A stretch of DNA of 9,350 nucleotides from DASXMX01 sp036794395 (GTDB lineage Bacteria; Planctomycetota; Phycisphaerae; Tepidisphaerales; Tepidisphaeraceae): NCBI GenBank assembly GCA_036794395.1, contig DAIRGS010000273.1:1-9350 (forward strand), read 5' to 3'. The position numbers and the translations under genes were made by a program. The notes below the pieces were generated by a model, which searched no databases, was not told where the DNA came from, and worked only from the letters and a program-made list of their open reading frames with translations. Shown here in pieces: positions 4,400 through 9,350 of the stretch; the stretch's first letter is position 1; every line of letters begins with the position of its first letter.

Positions 4400-7231
4400 A
4401 TGGTTGGTGCTAAGGGCTTGGATTCGGGGCAGGATGAGAATGGCAACATGCCATCTACACAGGTCCTGATGGGTGGCGTGGATTCACTTCCATTTGACCA
4501 GTTCATTTTCGGGTCGGGGATCGAGTGTTCCTTTCTCCCGCACATCAACGTCAACCAGTTTCAGTGGACGCAGCACGATCGATATTGGCGTGATGATTTC
4601 AAGCGCGCTCGCGAAGAGCTGGGCATCACGCATTTGCGGTATGCATTTCCCTGGCACGAGTTGGAGCCGCAGCGCGGCGCGTTTAACTGGGGCTACAGCG
4701 ACGAGCGCATCGCCGAGTGTGATCGGCTGGGTATTAAGCTGATGCTCGACGTGATGCATTTCGGCACGCCCATGTGGCTTAAGCAGGCGGTGGGCGATCC
4801 GGAATTTCCGGAAGCGCTGGAAGAATATGCCGAGGCCCTGGTGGGCCGGTATCGCAACAGCGTCAATACGTGGTGTCCGTTTAATGAGCCGCTGGTCAGC
4901 GCGCTGTTCAGCGGAGATTTCGGATTCTGGCCTCCGCACAGCCGCAAGTGGCGTGGATATATGCCGGTGCTGAGCCGGATCGTGCAGGCGACGAGCCGGA
5001 GCATCCGCGCAATTCGCCGCATGATGCCCGAGGCGACGGTGCTGCTGTGCGACGCGGCAGAGAATTTCAAAACACGCACCCCTGCTCTTCACGGCGAGGT
5101 GGATCGCCGGAATCTCCGGCGGTTCGTGGTGATGGATCTGTTGACGGGGCGCGTCGACCGCCATCATCCGCTTTTCCCCTGGCTCACCAGCTATGGAATG
5201 AGCGAGCTGGATATCGATTGGCTTCGCGCCAATCCGCAGGCGCCCGATGTTCTGGGCCTGGATTACTATCCGCACAGCGATTGGCAGGTGGAGTCCGAGA
5301 ATGGTGCGGTTCGTCAACGCCGCGCCGATAACCCGATTGGCGTCTACGGCCTGGGAACGGCTTACTACAACCGTTACGGAATCCCCCTGATGCTCACTGA
5401 GACGTCTGTGGACGGAAAGCCGATCAATCGCGAAATCTGGCTCGATACCACCCTCGATCACATTCGACGCCTGCGCGAAGAGGGCATTCCGATGTTGGGG
5501 ATGATCTGGTGGCCGATGATCGACCAGCTCGACTGGGACGGCGCGCTCACGCACCGAATTGGCAAGATTCACAATGTCGGGCTCTACTCGCTAAACCGCC
5601 AGAAAGACGGCGCGCTGCAACGAACGGCAACACAACTGGTTAGTCAGTTCAAGGAAGCGATGGCTGCTGGCGAAGCGCGTGTCGGAAAACTGGAGACCAT
5701 CGCGCTCCCGGCCCGTGTGGAGGACGTGCAGCTTCCGCCCCTGGGCGAATGGGCCACACCCACGCAGTTCGAACTGTTGCCTCTCAATGATGCCATTGAA
5801 CTTCAGCCCGGCTCGCGAATGGCCATTGCCGATGCGAAATCGACCGGCAATGGAAATGGTGCCAATAAGGGAAAGACAAATGGTAATGGTAACGGTCACG
5901 CCAAGGCCGCGTCGCGGCTGGCGGATCCAGCGCCCGGCCTGGCTGCCGAGCCGGGCGTAAGCAGTTCGGCGGGAATTGAAGCCGAGATACATGGGCTGGA
6001 AGCCCATGCCACTACATCCAAACAGACTGACCGCTACGGTATTGTCGTGTTCAGCCACCTGCGGTGGGGGTTTGTCTGGCAGCGCCCCCAGCAATTCCTT
6101 TCACGATTCGCCAGGAAGCATCAGATACTGTTTATCGAAGAACCCCTTTTCGACAAGCCTGCCGGCACTGAACCCGACCTGACTTTTCATCGCGTGATGC
6201 CGAACGTCACTGTTGTCGCGCCTCATGTGGATCAGACCTGGAATCGAAATCCAAAGCTTCCCCAGAAGCTGTTGGAATGGACTCGCCAGGCCATTGCCCA
6301 GATGAACGAGAACGGCGAATTCGATCGCCCGTTGCTCTGGTACTACAGCCCGATGGACTCAGCCTGGTCGCTTGGCCAGATTGAGAACCGTGGTGTGATC
6401 TACGATTCCATGGACGAGCTTTCGCAATTCAGCGGCGCTCCTCGGGCGCTGGTGGACAATGAAAACCGCCTGATGGAATGCGCCGACGTCGTTTTTGCCG
6501 GCGGATATGAGCTGGCGCAGAAAAAGAAGAAGAGGCACGCGAACGTTCACTTTTTCGGATGTGGCGTTGAATACAGCCACTTCTCGCTGGCGCAGGATCC
6601 TTCAACAAATGTACCTCCCGACATCGACTTTATGAGCCGCCCGATACTCGGCTGGTTCGGTGTGGTTGATGAGCGTGTGGATTACAACATGGTCGGCGAG
6701 ATGGCGCGCATGCGGCCGGGCTGGTCGTTTGCGATGGTCGGCCCCGTTGTAAAGGTTGACCCGAACCTCCTCCCGCATTTCCCAAATCTGTATTGGCTGG
6801 GCCAGCGCGATTATTCGGTGCTGCCGAACTATTGCCGCGCGTTTGACATCTGCACGATGCCTTTCGCGATCAACGCTGCTACTGAATACATCAATCCGAC
6901 CAAAGCGCTTGAGTATCTCGCGACCGGTCGTCCGGTGATCGGCACGCCGGTTAAGGACGTGGTCCGGCAGTACAGCGACCTCGTGGAGATCGTCAAAACT
7001 CCCGAGCAATTCGTTGAAGCAGCGGAGCGATTGCTCAAGACTCCCGACACCGATCGCATCCAGCGCGGCATCGACAAGGCGCGCGAATGCAGTTGGGAAA
7101 GCACGGTTCAACAGATGCAGTCATTGATAAAGGAGGCGATCAGTAAAAAAGGTCGTCCATCGTCGCGCAAGATCACGCCGATGGACGACGCGGAACTGGA
7201 ATACGTCTTCCAGGCGACTCAAGGCTCGTAA
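4400..7231 (+). CDS. Fusion of GH1-like glycoside hydrolase and GT4-type glycosyltransferase
   Basis: A 943-residue two-enzyme protein. Residues about 35-425 form a clan GH-A, family-1-like hydrolase: FNEP carries the putative acid/base E163, LTETS carries the putative nucleophile E334, and RYAFPWHELEP and MIWWPMIDQ fit barrel strands 2 and 8. Residues about 450-545 are a linker with an Asn-Gly-rich stretch (NGNGHAKA and similar). Residues about 546-943 are a GT4-type glycosyltransferase resembling TuaH: FVWQRPQQFL near its start, GWFGVVDERVDY, VGP, PNLYWLGQ, and KALEYLATGRPVIGTP with donor-site glutamate E838. No signal peptide or membrane helix is seen, so it probably acts in the cytoplasm. 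GGAAGG ten bases before 4400 supports that start; 4349 and 4448 are alternatives, and the catalytic core is unaffected. The mutase gene follows 107 bp later, so the transferase may use a galactofuranose donor, but specificity is unknown. Confidence 0.85.
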   Translation: MVGAKGLDSGQDENGNMPSTQVLMGGVDSLPFDQFIFGSGIECSFLPHINVNQFQWTQHDRYWRDDFKRAREELGITHLRYAFPWHELEPQRGAFNWGYSDERIAECDRLGIKLMLDVMHFGTPMWLKQAVGDPEFPEALEEYAEALVGRYRNSVNTWCPFNEPLVSALFSGDFGFWPPHSRKWRGYMPVLSRIVQATSRSIRAIRRMMPEATVLLCDAAENFKTRTPALHGEVDRRNLRRFVVMDLLTGRVDRHHPLFPWLTSYGMSELDIDWLRANPQAPDVLGLDYYPHSDWQVESENGAVRQRRADNPIGVYGLGTAYYNRYGIPLMLTETSVDGKPINREIWLDTTLDHIRRLREEGIPMLGMIWWPMIDQLDWDGALTHRIGKIHNVGLYSLNRQKDGALQRTATQLVSQFKEAMAAGEARVGKLETIALPARVEDVQLPPLGEWATPTQFELLPLNDAIELQPGSRMAIADAKSTGNGNGANKGKTNGNGNGHAKAASRLADPAPGLAAEPGVSSSAGIEAEIHGLEAHATTSKQTDRYGIVVFSHLRWGFVWQRPQQFLSRFARKHQILFIEEPLFDKPAGTEPDLTFHRVMPNVTVVAPHVDQTWNRNPKLPQKLLEWTRQAIAQMNENGEFDRPLLWYYSPMDSAWSLGQIENRGVIYDSMDELSQFSGAPRALVDNENRLMECADVVFAGGYELAQKKKKRHANVHFFGCGVEYSHFSLAQDPSTNVPPDIDFMSRPILGWFGVVDERVDYNMVGEMARMRPGWSFAMVGPVVKVDPNLLPHFPNLYWLGQRDYSVLPNYCRAFDICTMPFAINAATEYINPTKALEYLATGRPVIGTPVKDVVRQYSDLVEIVKTPEQFVEAAERLLKTPDTDRIQRGIDKARECSWESTVQQMQSLIKEAISKKGRPSSRKITPMDDAELEYVFQATQGS
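5990..6012 (+). repeat. Short palindromic repeat inside the fusion gene's linker
   Basis: CATGGGCT (5990-5997) and AGCCCATG (6001-6008) form an 8-bp perfect inverted repeat with a 3-base spacer, followed by CCAC. The string GGAAGCCCATGCCAC (5998-6012) is shared with the terminal repeats, exactly with the right copy apart from the base before GGAAGCCC and with one indel in the left. Here the arms are almost fused, whereas the terminal copies carry an extra nested hairpin of about 30 bp between them. It is read in frame as IHGLEAHAT within the interdomain linker. Confidence 0.7.
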
Positions 7232-7234
7232 AGA

Positions 7235-7255
7235 GCGGACGGGTGTTTTGTCCGC
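7235..7255 (+). promoter_or_regulatory. Intergenic hairpin between the fusion gene and the mutase
   Basis: GCGGAC (7235-7240) and GTCCGC (7250-7255) form a 6-bp GC-rich stem with a 9-base loop, starting 3 bp after the fusion gene's stop codon. The T-run is in the loop rather than after the stem, so it is not a standard intrinsic terminator. It may be an mRNA-stabilising or processing hairpin within an operon. Confidence 0.35.
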
Positions 7256-7338
7256 CCAGCCGACGCGGCAGTGAACGCAGGTTCGCTGAGCCCGCGGAAT
7301 CGATGCCATGGGAACCATTTGTTCAAAGGAGTAGTTCC

Positions 7339-8991
7339 ATGACCGGTAAAATAGTCATCATTGGCGCGGGCCCCACGGGGCTCGGCGCCGCATATCGCCT
7401 GAAAGAACTTGGCTACGAAAACTTCCAGCTTTACGAACGGTCGCCTCAAATCGGCGGGCTCGCGTCGAGCTTTACCGATTCGGCCGGCTTCACGTGGGAC
7501 ATTGGCGGGCACGTGATGTTCAGCCACTACAAGTATTACGACGACGTTTTTGACAAATTGATGGGCAAGGACTTCCAGCTGAATAACCGCGAGTGCTGGG
7601 TGCGGATGTTTGAGAGCTGGGTGCCGTATCCGTTCCAGAACAACATTCGGTATCTGCCCAAGGAGATCACGCTGGAATGTCTGACGGGCCTGATCGAGGC
7701 CCAGACGCAGCGCGATCACACGTCCGCTGGAAACTTCAAAGAGTTCATGGATGCGGTATTCGGCGATGGCATGGTCAAGCACTTCATGAAGCCCTACAAC
7801 TTCAAAGTGTGGGCGCATCCCGCCGACATGATGAATAAGGAATGGATCGGCGAGCGGGTGGCAGTCGTTGATATCAAGCGCGCCATCAAGAACGTCGTTC
7901 TTGGAACCGACGATTTCGGCTGGGGGCCGAACAACCAGTTCAAATTTCCATTGTTCGGCGGTACGGGTGAGTTCTACCGCCGGTTTGAAAAGCCACTGGC
8001 CGGACATGTCAATCTCAACAAGACGGTCGACTTTATTAACATCATGAAGAAGGAAGTGCGATTCAAAGACGGGGAGATCGTGAAGTACGATACCCTGATC
8101 AGCGCGATGCCGCTCGACAAGCTTTGCAACGATGTACTCAATGGCGAAGTGCCGCGCGAGATCAAGAAAGCTACATCGTCGCTCCGGCACAGCGGCGGTT
8201 ATATGGTCGGCATCGGCATCAAGCAGCCCTGCCCCAGCACCAAAAGCTGGATGTATTTTCCTGAAGACAATTGCCCCTTTTATCGGGTCACGTACCTGAG
8301 CAATTACTCGCCCTACATGACCCCGGAAGACGGCAAGCATTATTCGCTGCTCTGCGAAACCAGCTACAGCGAATTCAAGCCGGTGGATGGCAAGCGGATC
8401 GTCGATGACACGATCCGTGGTTTGATCAATGCAGGACTTATCTCCGAGGAAGACCAGAAGGACATCGTCGATACTTGGGTTTATCACGCTGGATACAGCT
8501 ACCCGACGCCCAGCGTGGAGCGGGATGGCATCCTCGCCCAGGCGATTCCCTTCCTTGAGCAGCACGGCATTTACAGCCGTGGGCGATTTGGGATGTGGAA
8601 GTACGAGGTATCGAACACCGATCACACGCTGATGCAGGGCGTCGAACTGGCCAACCGGCTGATTCTGGGCGAAGCCGAAACAACAATCGGCATGAAGTAC
8701 GAAAGCACCCTCGACGGACGCAATGCGGCGGTTCATGAACGTTCCAAAGTGGCCGGTAGCGGCGAGAAGCGACTGAAGGCGTTGTCGCCCAATGCCCGAG
8801 CGGGCGGCATTGAGCTGGCGCATCCGGGACAAGTCTCGCGTGAAACCGTGCGCGATGTTGTAAAAGCTCTGGACCCTGCGATCGCGGCGGGCGGGCCGGG
8901 CGATAAAGCGGGATCGCATGCGTCAGAAGAAGAACTCGGCATCGCGACCGGCGTGAGCGATGCGGCTCAAGTGTCCAAAGCTGCTAAGTAA
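7339..8991 (+). CDS. glf: UDP-galactopyranose mutase, eukaryotic type
   Basis: A 550-residue flavoprotein expected to interconvert UDP-galactopyranose and UDP-galactofuranose, the donor of Galf units for surface glycans. The FAD-binding GxGxxG is at G9, G11 and G14. The blocks GGHVMFSHYKYYDD (56-69), WVPYPFQNNI (94-103), KPYNFKVWA (151-159), GWGPNNQFKFP (194-204), YFPEDNCPFYR (306-316), SNYSPY (321-326) and YPTPSVERDG (388-397) match, from memory, the fungal enzyme of Aspergillus fumigatus rather than the usual bacterial Glf of about 370-400 residues. H58, R173, N198, W304, Y306, R316 and Y422 align with its H63, R182, N207, W315, Y317, R327 and Y453. Residues about 460-550 are an Ala/Gly-rich, probably disordered tail. 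AAAGGAG seven bases before the ATG at 7339 fixes the start. Flanking genes suggest a glycan operon. A related amine-oxidase-like activity is the alternative. Confidence 0.85.
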   Translation: MTGKIVIIGAGPTGLGAAYRLKELGYENFQLYERSPQIGGLASSFTDSAGFTWDIGGHVMFSHYKYYDDVFDKLMGKDFQLNNRECWVRMFESWVPYPFQNNIRYLPKEITLECLTGLIEAQTQRDHTSAGNFKEFMDAVFGDGMVKHFMKPYNFKVWAHPADMMNKEWIGERVAVVDIKRAIKNVVLGTDDFGWGPNNQFKFPLFGGTGEFYRRFEKPLAGHVNLNKTVDFINIMKKEVRFKDGEIVKYDTLISAMPLDKLCNDVLNGEVPREIKKATSSLRHSGGYMVGIGIKQPCPSTKSWMYFPEDNCPFYRVTYLSNYSPYMTPEDGKHYSLLCETSYSEFKPVDGKRIVDDTIRGLINAGLISEEDQKDIVDTWVYHAGYSYPTPSVERDGILAQAIPFLEQHGIYSRGRFGMWKYEVSNTDHTLMQGVELANRLILGEAETTIGMKYESTLDGRNAAVHERSKVAGSGEKRLKALSPNARAGGIELAHPGQVSRETVRDVVKALDPAIAAGGPGDKAGSHASEEELGIATGVSDAAQVSKAAK

Positions 8992-9002
8992 GGAGTCGGC
9001 CA

Positions 9003-9143
9003 ATGCGTGATGTGCAGGAACCCAATCCCCCGCGACATCCCGGCCAGGATGCCGCCACCGACCCCGGAGCGAATTCGCACCGGCCCTGGCGCAAGAAGAC
9101 CAACCCAGATTGCCGCGGGAAGCATGGTTTCCGTCGGAGTTGA
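9003..9143 (+). CDS. Small hypothetical basic protein, 46 residues
   Basis: The ATG at 9003 is 11 bp after the mutase stop codon and has AAGGAG (8990-8995) seven bases upstream, as good a ribosome site as any in the window. The product is short and hydrophilic: an acidic/Pro-rich first half (EPNPPRHPGQDAATDPG), then a basic second half with HRPWRKK and NPDCRGKHGFRRS. There is no membrane segment. One Cys and several His could contact metal or nucleic acid, but that is speculation. The close coupling suggests translation with the mutase in one operon. I do not recognise the family; the ORF may be missed by standard callers because of its length. Confidence 0.5.
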   Translation: MRDVQEPNPPRHPGQDAATDPGANSHRPWRKKTNPDCRGKHGFRRS

Positions 9144-9155
9144 AGCGCTCGCTAT

Positions 9156-9240
9156 CTAAATGACCGTGCACGATTCCGCGCCATTACGTGGCATGGGCTT
9201 CCCCTTCGGGTCTGAGCCTCAGGGTCGAAGACAGCCCATG
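9156..9240 (-). repeat. Nested palindromic repeat, right copy
   Basis: This is the inverted counterpart of 1-83, and it is complete on its outer side. Its palindromic part is bounded by CATGGGCT (9192-9199) and AGCCCATG (9233-9240). Between these arms lies a second nested hairpin with CTTCG and CGAAG arms. It stands 12 bp after the 46-codon ORF and could act as an operon-end hairpin that blocks 3' exonucleases, as REP elements do in enteric bacteria. Confidence 0.85.
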
Positions 9241-9350
9241 GACGAGGGGGATGGTTCCCAGAGACTGGTTCGATTTGGGAAAACCAAGATTCGACACAAA
9301 GACAACCTTCTGAAGTTGCGGGAAGAAAATGCTCCCTCAAGGAAAGTTGG
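9241..9350. other. Terminal stretch without recognisable gene
   Basis: An open frame on the plus strand runs from 9160 through the repeat to the window edge. It has no Shine-Dalgarno, and its equivalent in the left repeat copy is broken by the one-base indel and a stop codon. I see no motif in the 37 codons beyond the repeat. The rest cannot be judged without downstream sequence. Confidence 0.3.

Noticed and set aside
4484..5572. 362-codon minus-strand open frame opposite the hydrolase domain
   Set aside because: It is antisense to the FNEP/LTETS-bearing hydrolase, with no recognisable domain; a shadow of codon bias.
5842..5905. Asn-Gly coding repeat as a microsatellite or phase-variable tract
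   Set aside because: The codons vary and no perfect tandem unit is long enough for slippage; it reads as an ordinary flexible linker.
7219..8919. 566-codon minus-strand open frame opposite the mutase gene
   Set aside because: It lies antisense to a clearly recognised flavoenzyme, shows no family motifs and is rich in residues typical of reversed GC-biased codons.
1..9240. Whole window as a composite transposon bounded by terminal inverted repeats
   Set aside because: No transposase or target duplication is visible, the contents include core flagellar genes, and a related palindrome occurs internally, so a dispersed repeat family fits better.
9160..9350. Plus-strand open frame running through the right repeat to the window edge
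   Set aside because: It has no ribosome binding site, begins with repeat sequence, and the homologous frame in the left copy is broken by an indel and a stop codon. It is probably not coding.

Overview
The window looks like chromosomal DNA of a moderately GC-rich (about 60 % by eye) Gram-negative bacterium. A planctomycete or close relative is my best guess. The reasons are a MotB with a Cys-rich N-terminus, a GxxExxY gene between repeats, dispersed palindromes, and large glycan enzymes with low-complexity linkers and tails. There is no 16S or other marker, so the phylum is an inference.

Layout. (1) 1-83 is a nested palindromic repeat; a near-identical copy in opposite orientation lies at 9156-9240. 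(2) 143-1186 (+) is a SAM-dependent O-methyltransferase whose ribosome binding site lies inside a strong hairpin. It runs tail to tail, 3 bp apart, into a degenerate receiver-like protein (1190-1552, -), whose start codon also sits in a hairpin. (3) 1695-3812 (+) is the flagellar stator pair motA and motB. The two are split by a 488-bp cassette made of 32-bp imperfect inverted repeats around one GxxExxY (PD-(D/E)XK-like) gene. (4) 3813-4399 is mostly non-coding and holds one credible 58-codon ORF. (5) 4400-9143 (+) is a glycan module: a 943-residue fusion of a family-1-like glycoside hydrolase with a GT4-type glycosyltransferase, a UDP-galactopyranose mutase of the eukaryotic type, and a 46-codon ORF with an excellent ribosome binding site. 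(6) The right repeat follows, then about 110 bp without a recognisable gene.

How the genes may work together. MotA and MotB form the ion-driven flagellar stator. The mutase would supply UDP-galactofuranose, and the fusion protein next to it could use that donor, or trim a glycan made from it, in surface polysaccharide synthesis. That link rests on adjacency and family knowledge, not on proven specificity. The methyltransferase and receiver-like gene have no obvious functional tie to either block.

Most worth attention are the GxxExxY cassette inside motA-motB, the eukaryotic-type mutase beside a hydrolase-transferase fusion, and a dispersed palindrome that has become in-frame coding sequence in the fusion's linker. 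No transposase, integrase, CRISPR array, tRNA or rRNA was seen.
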